Assembly: GCF_008642295.1 (NCBI RefSeq)
Contig: NZ_CP029190.1
Location: 5,253,501-5,317,500, forward strand
DNA: 64,000 bases
Reading direction: 5' to 3'
Source: Streptomyces venezuelae
GTDB lineage: Bacteria > Actinomycetota > Actinomycetes > Streptomycetales > Streptomycetaceae
Under the pieces are notes generated by a model. It did no database searches. It worked only from the letters and a program-made list of their open reading frames with translations, and had not been told where the DNA came from. The position numbers and the translations under genes are program-made. Shown here one piece after another: positions 42,941 through 51,640 of this stretch (positions are counted from its first letter, which is position 1; each line of letters opens with the position of its first letter).

Positions 42941-45028
42941 TCAGTCGGTGGCGCGGTACCAGGCTGTCAGGGGTGGGGTTGAGGCCGTGGGGGCCGGGGT
43001 GGGCTGGGTGGGGGACGTGGTGATGTGGAGGCGGGCGTCGAGGCCCAGGACCGCCGTGGTGGTGGGGCCGGTGGACTCCAGGACGCCGGCCGGGGCGCCC
43101 GCGTAGAGCATCGGGGACTGGGACCAGGCCGCCGGGCTGTCGAGGCCCGTGCTGGCGATGGTGCCCTTGTCCGAGCGGCCCGAGAGGAGGCGGCCCGCCG
43201 CGCTCACCGCGCCGTAGCCCGCCCGGCCGCCGGACTCGGTGACGGCCGAGACCTGGGGCTTGCCGGGGCCCGCCGTGACCAGGGCCGAGCGGACCACGCC
43301 CGAGTCCGGGCGGCGGAAGTACAGCCGGATGCCCTGGCCGTCGGGGGCCGCGGACAGCGGGACCGTGGTGGCCGGCAGGCCGGTGGCGAAGGGGCCCTGG
43401 AGCGGGGCGTCCGGGGTGGCGCGGGTCCAGGCCAGGACGGTGCGGCCGGTGGAGGCGAAGACGTGGGTGCGGCCGGCTGCGTCGGTCGCGGCCACCGGGT
43501 CGCTCTGCAGGTCACCGCCGCCCAGCTGGTGCCAGGGGCCGAAGCCGCCGGATGGGAGCTGGGTGCGGGCGCGCAGGCTGCGCTTGGCGTCGCGGACGTA
43601 CACGGTGAGGCGGCCGGTACGGTCCACCGCGACCGCCGGTCCGCTGATCGCCGAGGTGCCGTCGGCGTCGGTGCCCTCCGGGGTGCCGGCCGACTGCCAG
43701 GCGCCGAAGGGGCCGTTGGGGGCGGACTGGACGGCGTACACGACCTCGCGCCGGTAGTCCTGCGCGCGGGTGCCCAGGGTGGTGCGGGTGCCGAAGACGG
43801 CGATGCGGCCGTCCGGCAGCCGGGCGGCGGAGGCGCCCGGGTCCATGCCGGTGCCGGGGAGCAGGACCGGTCCGGTCCAGGAGGCGTTCGGGCCGGTGCC
43901 GTTGCGGGTCCAGTGGGCCATACGCCCGTCCAGGGCGGCGAACGCCCAGAGCCGGCCGCCGGTGCCCTCGACCAGCCAGGAGGTGGTGTCGGCGCGGGTG
44001 TAGCGGATGCTGTGGGCCCAGATGTGGCCGGAGGGCAGGTTGCCGACCTTGCGGTCGCCGCAGCCGGCCGGGCTGCCGCAGTGGTTCTGCTTGTCGGCCC
44101 AGCCGTACGTCCGGAGGTAGCCGACCTTGGCCTGGACGGTGGTCGCGTCGAGGCTGCGGGGCAGGACGCCGTTGTGGTAGCCGAGGTAGTTCTGCACCGT
44201 GAAGTGCGGGCGGTTCTTGACCTGCGCGTAGCGCTCGGTGGCGGCCTGCGTGAAGCGGGCGCCGTACATGTGGTCCTGGTGGTCGTCCGGGGTGCCGCTC
44301 TTCGGGTGCTTGCCCGGGGTCGGGTCCTGCATCCGTATCGTCGTGGGCTTGTACCGCTCGATCACGCCCGCGATCGTGGCGATGACCTGGTCCTTGCTGT
44401 ACGCGAAGGGCTGCTTGACCGGACTGTGGGCGCTGAGCTGGGACTCCAGCACGGGTATCTTCCCGTCCCACAGGCCGCGCAGGCTGTGGGGGCGGGGGGC
44501 GCCTATGTGACCGGCCTCACGGAGCTCCAGCCAGACCAGGTTCACCTGGGGCTTGGCCAGCAGGGTGTCGACCTCGGCCTGGCCGCCGCCGGCGGTGGGT
44601 ATCGCGATGCGCTGCCAGGGGCTGGTGCGGTCGCCGGTGGCCATCTGGGCGTAGGCGGCGCGTATGCCGTTCTGGCGGGCCTCGGCGTAGCCCGGCTTGT
44701 CGGCCGGCGGCTTGGGGCCCTTGCCGGCCGCGTTGATCCCGTCGGACTCGCCGGAGGTGAGGTAGGCGGTGGTGAGCTTGGTCCCGGAGACCAGGGTGCG
44801 GCTGAGATCCGGGTTCATGAAGAACAGGTCGTCGTCGGGGTGGGCGACGATCTGGAGGACCGAGCCGTCGTTCGCGGCGGCGGGGCGGACTGCTGCCTTC
44901 CGGTCACTGGGTTCGTACCCGGCGTCCACGCCGGTCTCCTGGCCGTAGGCAACGGCGAGGACACCGGTGGCGCCGGCGGTGATCACGGTGAGCAGGGCCG
45001 CGAGGCGGATGCGCAGGGCAGGAAGCAT
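42941..45028 (-). CDS. Secreted PIG-L deacetylase with C-terminal beta-propeller/lectin-like domain
   Basis: A 695-residue exported protein. The signal peptide is the first ~25 residues. Residues ~50-320 are a PIG-L/LmbE zinc deacetylase with QIVAHPDDDLFFMNPDL (zinc aspartate and histidine) and DDHQDHMYGARFT. The ~320-residue C-terminal part has repeated WTR/GPVLLPG/PFGAWQSAG units, resembling a multi-bladed lectin-like propeller. PIG-L proteins remove N-acetyl groups from sugars; the fused propeller suggests a cell-wall or extracellular glycan substrate. It lies between glnA2 and the glnE promoter region, with no obvious metabolic link to either. Confidence 0.85.
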   Translation of the reverse strand: MLPALRIRLAALLTVITAGATGVLAVAYGQETGVDAGYEPSDRKAAVRPAAANDGSVLQIVAHPDDDLFFMNPDLSRTLVSGTKLTTAYLTSGESDGINAAGKGPKPPADKPGYAEARQNGIRAAYAQMATGDRTSPWQRIAIPTAGGGQAEVDTLLAKPQVNLVWLELREAGHIGAPRPHSLRGLWDGKIPVLESQLSAHSPVKQPFAYSKDQVIATIAGVIERYKPTTIRMQDPTPGKHPKSGTPDDHQDHMYGARFTQAATERYAQVKNRPHFTVQNYLGYHNGVLPRSLDATTVQAKVGYLRTYGWADKQNHCGSPAGCGDRKVGNLPSGHIWAHSIRYTRADTTSWLVEGTGGRLWAFAALDGRMAHWTRNGTGPNASWTGPVLLPGTGMDPGASAARLPDGRIAVFGTRTTLGTRAQDYRREVVYAVQSAPNGPFGAWQSAGTPEGTDADGTSAISGPAVAVDRTGRLTVYVRDAKRSLRARTQLPSGGFGPWHQLGGGDLQSDPVAATDAAGRTHVFASTGRTVLAWTRATPDAPLQGPFATGLPATTVPLSAAPDGQGIRLYFRRPDSGVVRSALVTAGPGKPQVSAVTESGGRAGYGAVSAAGRLLSGRSDKGTIASTGLDSPAAWSQSPMLYAGAPAGVLESTGPTTTAVLGLDARLHITTSPTQPTPAPTASTPPLTAWYRATD

Positions 45029-45546
45029 CAGTCACCCCTGAGTGGTCGGTCCGGTGCGGAAATCCGCCGAGCAGTCAGATAGAGGTCAATACGGGGAACT
45101 TGGTTCACCGCGTCTGCCGATGACTCCACTGATTCCGGTTACGACCGGCTCCGATTGTGCCCTGTGCATTTGTGAAAGGAAAAATCGCCCAGGATCCGGA
45201 CGATGAGGCTCCGTCAGTATGTCCTAGGTGGTGTGGGATGTTGATGGTTAGCGGCATTCGGGGTGGATTGTCCGGATTGTTGGGTGGGGGTGCGGGGGTG
45301 GCGGAATCGCTCTGGAGTGGGCGATCGGTTCCGGTGCGACTGCATACCCGGGCTGAGGATGGGCGGGCTGACCAGGTCTTTTTCCAGGCGCGGGGCTGAC
45401 GGGGCGTTGGCTTCCGGGTGGGGTGGGGGGTCGGGGGCCCTTCGTTGCCGCCGCAATCGATGATTCGCGGGCCGCGCGCAGCGTGTTCGGAGGATGCGGG
45501 TCCGGTTACCGGGGCGGGGCCTGGCAGGGGATTCCGCTTCTCGTTT

Positions 45547-45560
45547 GTGACCTTGGACAC
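45547..45560. promoter_or_regulatory. Crp-like site 1 upstream of glnE
   Basis: GTGACCTTGGACAC matches the Streptomyces Crp pattern GTG-N6-GNCAC exactly. It is 167 bases upstream of the glnE start. A second site lies 39 bases downstream. The significance rests on the pair, since single matches occur by chance. Confidence 0.45.
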
Positions 45561-45585
45561 GTCAGGGCTCCCGCCCCGTCGCGAT

Positions 45586-45599
45586 GTGACGGCAGTCAC
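45586..45599. promoter_or_regulatory. Crp-like site 2 upstream of glnE
   Basis: GTGACGGCAGTCAC matches the pattern GTG-N6-GNCAC and is also a near-perfect dyad, GTGAC-GGCA-GTCAC. It lies 128 bases upstream of the glnE start. With site 1 it forms a tandem pair at 39-base spacing, close to four DNA turns. Confidence 0.5.
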
Positions 45600-45726
45600 C
45601 GCGGAGGCCGTGGAGCACGCGGCGATATGACGCACCGTGGGGCGCAGCACCTGCCGGAACGAAGGGTATGGATAGGCTCGGCGGGGGCAGGCCAGTGGCG
45701 TGGATTACGGCGGGAGGCGGAGCGGG

Positions 45727-48714
45727 ATGACGGTCCCCGGACGCAGGAGCAGCACCTTCATCCGGCTGCTGCGCAGCGGGTTCACGGACCCCTCGGCCGC
45801 CGCCCGGCTGCTGGACTCCGCCGCGCTGGCCGCCGTACGCACCGATCCGGTGCTCCTCGACGCGCTCGGTGTGACCGCCGACCCGGACCTTGCGCTCGCC
45901 GGCCTGGTGCGGCTGGCCGAGGCGCAGAGCGAGGCGGAACGGCCCGCCCTGCTGTCCACGCTGATCAGCGCCAAGCCGCTGCGGGACCGGCTGCTCGGGG
46001 TGCTCGGCTCCTCCGAGGCCCTCGCCGACCACCTGGCCCGGCACCCGCAGGACTGGCAGGCCCTGGTCACGTACGAGGCCGCCGACCTGCACCCCGGTCT
46101 CGCCGAGTTCGAGGCCGGGCTGGCCCAGGCCCACGACCCGGTCACGCTGCGGATCGCCTACCGCCGCTGCCTGCTGTCCATCGCCGCCCGCGACGTCTGC
46201 GGCACCACCGACGTCGCCCAGACCGCCGCCGAGCTCGCCGACCTGGCCACCGCCACCCTCCGCGCCGCCCTGCGCATCGCCTCCGCCGCCGCCCCCGAGG
46301 ACGCCGCCCTGTGCCGGCTCGCCGTCATCGCCATGGGCAAGTGCGGGGGCCACGAGCTCAACTACGTCTCCGACGTGGACGTGATCTTCGTCGGCGACGC
46401 CGCGAGCGGGGCCGACGAGGGCAAGGCCCTGCAGGCCGCCACCCGGCTGGCCTCGCACCTGATGCGGATCTGCTCCGAGACGACCGTCGAGGGGACCATC
46501 TGGCCGGTCGACGCCAACCTCCGCCCCGAGGGCAGAAACGGTCCGCTGGTCCGCACCCTCGCCTCCCACCTCGCCTACTACCAGCGCTGGGCCAAGACCT
46601 GGGAGTTCCAGGCCCTGCTCAAGGCGCGGGCGGTGGCCGGCGACGAGGAGCTCGGCGCCGCCTACATCGAGGCCATAACGCCCCTGGTGTGGCAGGCCGC
46701 CGAGCGCGAGAACTTCGTCGCCGACGTCCAGAAGATGCGCCGCCGTGTGGTGGACAACATTCCCGCCGCCCAGGTCGACCGCGAGCTGAAACTGGGCCCC
46801 GGCGGACTGCGCGACGTCGAGTTCGCCGTGCAGCTGCTCCAGCTCGTCCACGGCCGCAGCGACCCCGCCCTCCGCTCCGGCACCACCCTCGACGCCCTGC
46901 ACGCCCTCGCCGCCGGCGGGTACGTCGGCCGCGCCGACGCCGCCCAGCTCGGCGACGCGTACCGGTTCCTGCGCGCCATGGAACACCGCATCCAGCTCTA
47001 CCGGCTGCGCCGCACCCACCTCGTCCCGGAGGACGAGGCCGACCTGCGCCGCCTCGGCCGTTCCATGGGCCTGCGCACCGAACCCGTCGTCGAGCTCAAC
47101 AAGGCCTGGCGGCGGCACGCCTCGGTGGTCCGGCGGCTGCACGAGAAGCTGTTCTACCGGCCCCTGCTCGACGCCGTCGCCCAGCTCGCCCCCGGCGAGA
47201 CCCGGCTCTCCCCGCAGGCGGCCGGCCAGCGCCTGGAGGCCCTCGGGTACGCCGATCCGGCCGCCGCCCTGCGCCACCTGGAGGCCCTCGCCTCCGGCGT
47301 CACCCGCAAGGCCGCCATCCAGCGCACCCTGCTGCCCGTCCTGCTCGGCTGGTTCGCCGACTCCGCCGACCCGGACGCCGGCCTGCTGAACTTCCGGAAG
47401 GTCTCCGACGCCCTCGGCAAGACCCCCTGGTACCTGCGGCTGCTCCGGGACGAGGGCGCCGCGGCCGAGAACCTGGCCCGGGTGCTGTCGGCCGGCCGGC
47501 TCGCCCCCGACCTGCTGATGCGCGCCCCGGAGGCGGTGGCCCTGCTCGGCGACCCCGAGGGCCTGGCACCGCGTACCCACGAGGCCCTGGACCAGGAGGT
47601 ACTGGCCGCGGTCGGCCGGGCCGAGAACGCCGAGGCCGCCGTCGTCGCCGTCCGCGGGGTCCGCCGCCGCGAACTCTTCCGCACCGCCGCCGCCGACATC
47701 ATCGCCTCGTACGGCACGGAGGACCTGCCCGCCGAAGAGGACCCCGGCGCCCTGGTCGACCGGGTCGGCAACGCCGTCTCCGACCTCACCGCCGCCACCA
47801 TCGGCGGAGCCCTGCGCGCCGCCGTCCGCGACCACTGGGGCCACACCCTGCCCACCCGGTTCGCGGTGATCGGGGTGGGCCGCTTCGGCGGCCACGAACT
47901 CGGCTACGGCTCCGACGCCGACGTCCTCTTCGTCCACGAACCCCGCGAGGGCGTCGACGAACAGGAGGCCGCCAAGGCCGCCCAGACCGTCATCGCCGAA
48001 ATGCGCCGGCTGCTCCAGCTGCCCACCGCCGACCCGCCGCTCCTGATCGACGCCGATCTGCGGCCGGAGGGGCGCAGCGGCCCGCTGGTCCGCACGCTCT
48101 CCTCCTACGCCGCCTACTACAAGCGCTGGTCCCTGGTCTGGGAGAGCCAGGCCCTGCTGCGGGCCGAGCCGGTGGCCGGGGACGAGGAGCTAGGCCGCCG
48201 CTTCACCGAGCTGATCGACCCGCTGCGTTACCCCATGGAAGGCCTCGGCGAGGACGCCGTACGGGAGATCCGGCGGCTCAAGGCCCGGATGGAAGCGGAA
48301 CGCCTGCCCCGCGGCGCCGACCCGACCCTGCACACCAAGCTCGGCCGGGGCGGGCTGAGCGACGTGGAGTGGACGGTGCAGCTCATCCAGCTCCGCCACG
48401 CCTGGGCCGAGCCGGGGCTGCGGACCACCCGCACCCGGCAGGCCCTGGCCGCCGCACAGGCGGCGGGCCTGATCCCCACCGAGGAGGCGCAGATCCTGGA
48501 CGAGGCCTGGGTACTGGCCACCCGGGTCCGCAACGCGGTGATGCTGGTCCGCGGCCGGGCCGGCGACACCTTCCCGTCCGAGGCCCGCGAACTGGCGGCG
48601 GTCGGCCGCTACCTCGGCTACGGCGAGGGCCGGGTCGGCGAGATGCTGGACGACTACCGCCGTATCACCCGCCGCGCCCGCGCGGTGGTGGACGAGCTCT
48701 TCTACGGCGCCTGA
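45727..48714 (+). CDS. glnE: Glutamine synthetase adenylyltransferase/deadenylase
   Basis: A 995-residue bifunctional enzyme that adds and removes AMP on glutamine synthetase I. The two nucleotidyltransferase domains carry GHELNYVSDVDVIFV (residues ~209-223) and GHELGYGSDADVLFV (~722-736), each G-x-x-E-L-x-x-x-S-D-x-D, separated by helical regulatory segments. The first pair deadenylates and the second adenylates in the E. coli enzyme. Both active sites look intact. ATG 45727 has GGAG five bases upstream. It is one of the few genes here preceded by a large promoter region. Its target is GlnA, not the adjacent GlnA2. Confidence 0.95.
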   Translation: MTVPGRRSSTFIRLLRSGFTDPSAAARLLDSAALAAVRTDPVLLDALGVTADPDLALAGLVRLAEAQSEAERPALLSTLISAKPLRDRLLGVLGSSEALADHLARHPQDWQALVTYEAADLHPGLAEFEAGLAQAHDPVTLRIAYRRCLLSIAARDVCGTTDVAQTAAELADLATATLRAALRIASAAAPEDAALCRLAVIAMGKCGGHELNYVSDVDVIFVGDAASGADEGKALQAATRLASHLMRICSETTVEGTIWPVDANLRPEGRNGPLVRTLASHLAYYQRWAKTWEFQALLKARAVAGDEELGAAYIEAITPLVWQAAERENFVADVQKMRRRVVDNIPAAQVDRELKLGPGGLRDVEFAVQLLQLVHGRSDPALRSGTTLDALHALAAGGYVGRADAAQLGDAYRFLRAMEHRIQLYRLRRTHLVPEDEADLRRLGRSMGLRTEPVVELNKAWRRHASVVRRLHEKLFYRPLLDAVAQLAPGETRLSPQAAGQRLEALGYADPAAALRHLEALASGVTRKAAIQRTLLPVLLGWFADSADPDAGLLNFRKVSDALGKTPWYLRLLRDEGAAAENLARVLSAGRLAPDLLMRAPEAVALLGDPEGLAPRTHEALDQEVLAAVGRAENAEAAVVAVRGVRRRELFRTAAADIIASYGTEDLPAEEDPGALVDRVGNAVSDLTAATIGGALRAAVRDHWGHTLPTRFAVIGVGRFGGHELGYGSDADVLFVHEPREGVDEQEAAKAAQTVIAEMRRLLQLPTADPPLLIDADLRPEGRSGPLVRTLSSYAAYYKRWSLVWESQALLRAEPVAGDEELGRRFTELIDPLRYPMEGLGEDAVREIRRLKARMEAERLPRGADPTLHTKLGRGGLSDVEWTVQLIQLRHAWAEPGLRTTRTRQALAAAQAAGLIPTEEAQILDEAWVLATRVRNAVMLVRGRAGDTFPSEARELAAVGRYLGYGEGRVGEMLDDYRRITRRARAVVDELFYGA

Positions 48715-48716
48715 CC

Positions 48717-48760
48717 GGCCCCGGCCCGGCACGGAGATCCGCGCCGGGCCGGGGCCGGGG
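48717..48760. terminator. Very strong terminator between glnE and the SodC-like gene
   Basis: Perfect 16-bp arms CCGGCCCCGGCCCGGC (48717-48732) and GCCGGGCCGGGGCCGG (48745-48760) enclose a 12-base loop with a further small CGGA/TCCG stem. It lies two bases after the glnE stop codon and just before the end of the convergent gene. Confidence 0.85.
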
Positions 48761-48769
48761 CCGGGGTGC

Positions 48770-49378
48770 TCAGAACGGGACCGTCAGGCAGCCGTGGCGG
48801 GCGCCGGCCGTGCCGGCCTGGCCCGTCGGGCCGGTCTTGGTGTGGTGGTCGTGGATGATCACGGAGCCGGCGCGCCGGTCGTCCGGGAACCGCCAGTCGA
48901 CGACCGCGCGGGCGGTGGCATTGCCGTGCTCGTCGGTGGTGAAGTCGAGCCAGATCTCGTTGTGCGCGTTGGCGTACGCGGGGTCCGTCGAGGGCTGTAC
49001 CGGGTCCTGCTCGTGCTGGAAGTGGCCCCCGGCCGCGGTCGGATCCGTTGCACCGCAGGAGGATTTGTGGGCATGTGCGCCATATGCGCGGTTCGGTGCG
49101 AGGCCCCAGACGCGCAGCCTCACCACCGTCCCGCCGTCCGCGCCGTACTGCGCCCGGACGCGGGCGGTGGCTGCCCCGGGCGGTACGAAGGTCGCGTGGT
49201 ACGAGACCAGCGGCTGCCGGCCGGTGTCGACCCGGTCGGATCCGCCGCCCGCGGCCGATCCCGCGGCCGATCCCACGGCGAGCGGTGCGGCCGGGCCGGC
49301 GAGCAGGGCGGCGGCGAGGCCGCCGGAGGTGAGGATGCGGCGCATGCGGCGAGTACGGCGAGTACGGCGAGTGATCAT
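48770..49378 (-). CDS. SodC-like secreted protein
   Basis: A 202-residue secreted protein. The Arg-rich N-terminus (RRTRRTRRMRR) is encoded by a 9-base tandem repeat; a signal helix and an alanine-rich stretch follow, then a beta-rich domain. Metal-type residues AHAHKSSCG, GGHFQHEQD, HNEIWLDF and IIHDHHTKTG match the Cu,Zn superoxide dismutase fold, with two cysteines suited to a disulfide. Enzyme activity is not assured, since some members only bind metal. ATG 49378 follows GAGAGGGA by five bases. It is downstream of the PAP2 gene on the same strand. Confidence 0.78.
   Translation of the reverse strand: MITRRTRRTRRMRRILTSGGLAAALLAGPAAPLAVGSAAGSAAGGGSDRVDTGRQPLVSYHATFVPPGAATARVRAQYGADGGTVVRLRVWGLAPNRAYGAHAHKSSCGATDPTAAGGHFQHEQDPVQPSTDPAYANAHNEIWLDFTTDEHGNATARAVVDWRFPDDRRAGSVIIHDHHTKTGPTGQAGTAGARHGCLTVPF
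49348..49372 (-). repeat. 9-base tandem repeat encoding RRT units
   Basis: GGCGAGTAC repeats about 2.8 times (49348-49372). On the minus strand it encodes consecutive Arg-Arg-Thr units in the signal-peptide n-region of the SodC-like protein. Copy-number change would lengthen the basic leader without shifting the frame. Confidence 0.75.
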
Positions 49379-49530
49379 GGGGTTCCCTCTCGACGGGGCT
49401 CCGGCCGGAGCCGTCCGGCCCCTGGCCGCCCCCGGTCCACCACCCTGCCCCATGCAGGCGCCACCGGCCCGTGGTGGCCGCGCAAACGGGTGATACGGCC
49501 GGGCGCCCCAGGGCCCCAGGGCCCTGAGCC

Positions 49531-50451
49531 CTAGGAAGAGGAAGAGGAAGAGGAAGAGGAAGCGAAGCGGGCCTTCAGGTAGGCCATGGCCGGATGCGGG
49601 CTGTCGTCCTGCGGGAGCTGCGGCAGGCGGTGCGGGAGAGAGCCGTACCAGGCGTAGGTGACCGCGTATCCGAAGGCCAGGCAGATCATTCCGCCGACCG
49701 CGTCCAGCCAGAAGTGGTTGGCCGTGGCCACGATCACCACCAGGGTGGCGGCCGGGTACAGCAGGCCCAGGATCCGGGCCCAGGGCGCGGAGGCGATGGC
49801 GAAGATGGTCAGCCCGCACCAGAGCGACCACCCTATGTGCATCGAGGGCATGGCCGCGTACTGGTTCGACATGTTCTTGAGGTTGCCGGAGGCCATCGAG
49901 CCCCAGGTGTGGTGGACCAGCACGGTGTCGATGAAGTTCTGGCCGTTCATCAGCCGGGGCGGGGCCAGCGGATACAGGTAATAACCGACCAGAGCCACAC
50001 CGGTGGTGGCGAACAGGACGAATCGGGTGGCTGCGTACCGGCCCGGGTGGCGGCGGTAGATCCACACCAGCACGCCGATGGTCACCACGAAGTGGAGGGT
50101 GGCGTAGTAGTAGTTCATGCCCACGATCAGCCAGGTCACCGAGTCCACGGCGTGGTTGACCGATTCCTCCACGGCGATGCCGAGCGAGCGCTCGACGTCC
50201 CAGATCCAGTCGGCGTTCCGCAGCGCGGCGGCCTTCTGCTCGGGCACGGCGTTGCGGATCAGCGAATAGGTCCAGTAGCTCACCGCGATGAGCAGGATCT
50301 CGAACCAGATCCGCGGCCTGCGCGGGGACCGCAGCCGCTCAAGCAGCGCACGCCCGCTGCCCGGTCGGCTCTCGGCGGTCGCACTGTCGGGCAGGCTGGG
50401 CGACGAGAGGTCCGTCCGGGTTTCCAGTGTCTTCACGCTCGATTCACCCAT
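49531..50451 (-). CDS. PAP2-superfamily membrane phosphatase
   Basis: A 306-residue membrane protein with six helices. The PAP2_3 signature is present: an Arg/Lys segment, then NQYAAMPSMHIGWSLW and ATANHFWLDAVGG, whose histidines form the phosphatase active site. Its role is probably dephosphorylation of lipid or inositol phosphates in the membrane, as for Streptomyces PAP2_3 proteins. The C-terminus is an odd nine-serine tract encoded by a hexanucleotide microsatellite just before the stop codon. A 20-base palindrome lies 46-65 bases upstream of the start. Confidence 0.85.
   Translation of the reverse strand: MGESSVKTLETRTDLSSPSLPDSATAESRPGSGRALLERLRSPRRPRIWFEILLIAVSYWTYSLIRNAVPEQKAAALRNADWIWDVERSLGIAVEESVNHAVDSVTWLIVGMNYYYATLHFVVTIGVLVWIYRRHPGRYAATRFVLFATTGVALVGYYLYPLAPPRLMNGQNFIDTVLVHHTWGSMASGNLKNMSNQYAAMPSMHIGWSLWCGLTIFAIASAPWARILGLLYPAATLVVIVATANHFWLDAVGGMICLAFGYAVTYAWYGSLPHRLPQLPQDDSPHPAMAYLKARFASSSSSSSSS
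49534..49560 (-). repeat. Hexanucleotide microsatellite encoding the serine tract
   Basis: GGAAGA repeats 4.5 times (27 bases), giving TCC-TCT serine codons on the minus strand immediately before the stop codon of the PAP2 gene. Unit changes keep the frame and would vary the Ser-tail length. Confidence 0.85.
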
Positions 50452-50496
50452 GAGGACAGAGTCTGCCAGATGGCTCGCCGCGCCCGATCATCCCTG

Positions 50497-50516
50497 GGTA
50501 CGGTCTTGACCGTACC
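50497..50516. promoter_or_regulatory. 20-base palindrome upstream of the PAP2 gene
   Basis: GGTACGGTCTTGACCGTACC has perfect 9-bp arms around TT. It lies 46 bases upstream of the PAP2 start (minus strand) and 76 bases past the malR stop. It could be an operator for an unidentified regulator; a terminator for malR is less likely given its short loop and position. Confidence 0.45.
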
Positions 50517-50591
50517 GGCATCAGCCCTGTGGTGGACGGCGAACCCCAGCCGCCCCCGCACCCCCACCCGCACCTTCCCCCTCACCCTTCC

Positions 50592-51614
50592 TCATCCGCG
50601 GCCCGGCCCGGAGGCCGTGGAGCCGCGGACGACGAGTTCCGGCAGGAAGACGAATTCGCTGTGGGGGGCCGGGGTGCCGCCGATCTCCTCCAGCAGGGTC
50701 CGGACCGCCGCCTGACCCATGGCCTGGACCGGCTGCCGGATGGTGGTCAGCGGCGGATCGGTGAACGCTATGAGGGGGGAGTCGTCGAAGCCGACCACCG
50801 AGACGTCCTGGGGGACCCGGAGGCCCTGCTGCCGGGCGGCCCTGATGGCACCGAGCGCCATCATGTCGCTCGCGCAGACGATCGCGGTGCAGCCGCGGCC
50901 GATCAGCGCGGTGGCGGCGGCCTGCCCGCCCTCCAGGCTGTACAGGGAGTGCTGGATCAGCTCCTCCGCCTCCGCCTCGGACCGGCCGAGCCGTTCCTGT
51001 ACGGCGGCCAGGAACCCCTCGATCTTGCGGAGCACCGGTACGAACCGCTTGGGGCCGACCGCGAGCCCGATCCGGGTGTGGCCCAGGGCGGTGAGATGGG
51101 TCACCGCGAGGTGCATGGCGGCCCGGTCGTCGGGGGAGACGAAGGGGGCCTGCACCTTGTCGGAGAAGCCGTTGATGAGGACGAACGGAACGCCCTGCCC
51201 GCGCAGTTGGTCGTAGCGGGTCATATCGGCGGTGGTGTCCGCGTGCAGTCCGGAGACGAAGATGATGCCGGAGACCCCGCGGTCGACGAGCATCTCGGTG
51301 AGCTCGTCCTCGGTGGAGCCGCCGGGGGTCTGGGTGGCCAGGACCGGGGTGTAGCCCTGCCGGGTCAGCGCCTGCCCGATGACCTGGGCGAGGGCCGGGA
51401 AGATGGGGTTGTCGAGCTCGGGGGTTATCAGTCCGACCAGCCCGGCGCTGCGCTGGCGCAGCCTGACCGGCCGCTCGTACCCGAGGACGTCGAGGGCGGC
51501 CAGCACGGATTCGCGGGTGGCCGCGGCCACCCCGGGCTTGCCGTTGAGGACCCGGCTGACGGTGGCTTCGCTGACCCCCGCCTGAGCTGCGATGTCGGCA
51601 AGCCGCGCGGTCAT
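50592..51614 (-). CDS. malR: LacI-family maltose-type repressor, left copy
   Basis: A 340-residue LacI-type regulator. The DNA-binding helix is MTARLADIAAQAGVSEATVS (residues 1-20), and VLNGKPGVAA gives the hinge. The sugar-binding fold carries VGFDDSPLIAFTDPPLTTI and matches the right-hand paralogue at 58368 along its length. Start ATG 51614 has a GTAGGGTCC region upstream. It follows the left alpha-glucosidase by 26 bases on the same strand, so both are one transcript. It probably represses the mal genes and is released by maltodextrin. Confidence 0.88.
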   Translation of the reverse strand: MTARLADIAAQAGVSEATVSRVLNGKPGVAAATRESVLAALDVLGYERPVRLRQRSAGLVGLITPELDNPIFPALAQVIGQALTRQGYTPVLATQTPGGSTEDELTEMLVDRGVSGIIFVSGLHADTTADMTRYDQLRGQGVPFVLINGFSDKVQAPFVSPDDRAAMHLAVTHLTALGHTRIGLAVGPKRFVPVLRKIEGFLAAVQERLGRSEAEAEELIQHSLYSLEGGQAAATALIGRGCTAIVCASDMMALGAIRAARQQGLRVPQDVSVVGFDDSPLIAFTDPPLTTIRQPVQAMGQAAVRTLLEEIGGTPAPHSEFVFLPELVVRGSTASGPGRG

Positions 51615-51640
51615 AGGACTGGACCCTACAAGGCGACCGC

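Larger units (their letters stand above)
45029..45726. other. 698-base non-coding gap upstream of glnE
   Basis: The largest gene-free stretch in the window. The part nearest 45029 is A/T-richer than the surroundings (about 45140-45200). No open frame here has a credible product: the longest, on the plus strand at 45157-45399, is a Gly/Val-rich sequence without domains. I see two Crp-like boxes (45547-45560 and 45586-45599) and no rRNA, tRNA or clear terminator. It may be the upstream regulatory region of glnE or contain an unrecognised small RNA. Confidence 0.6.

Noticed and set aside
45157..45399. Small Gly/Val-rich open frame in the gap before glnE
   Set aside because: No domain, unremarkable start and weak coding bias; the pattern is typical of a G-rich plus strand read in chance frames.
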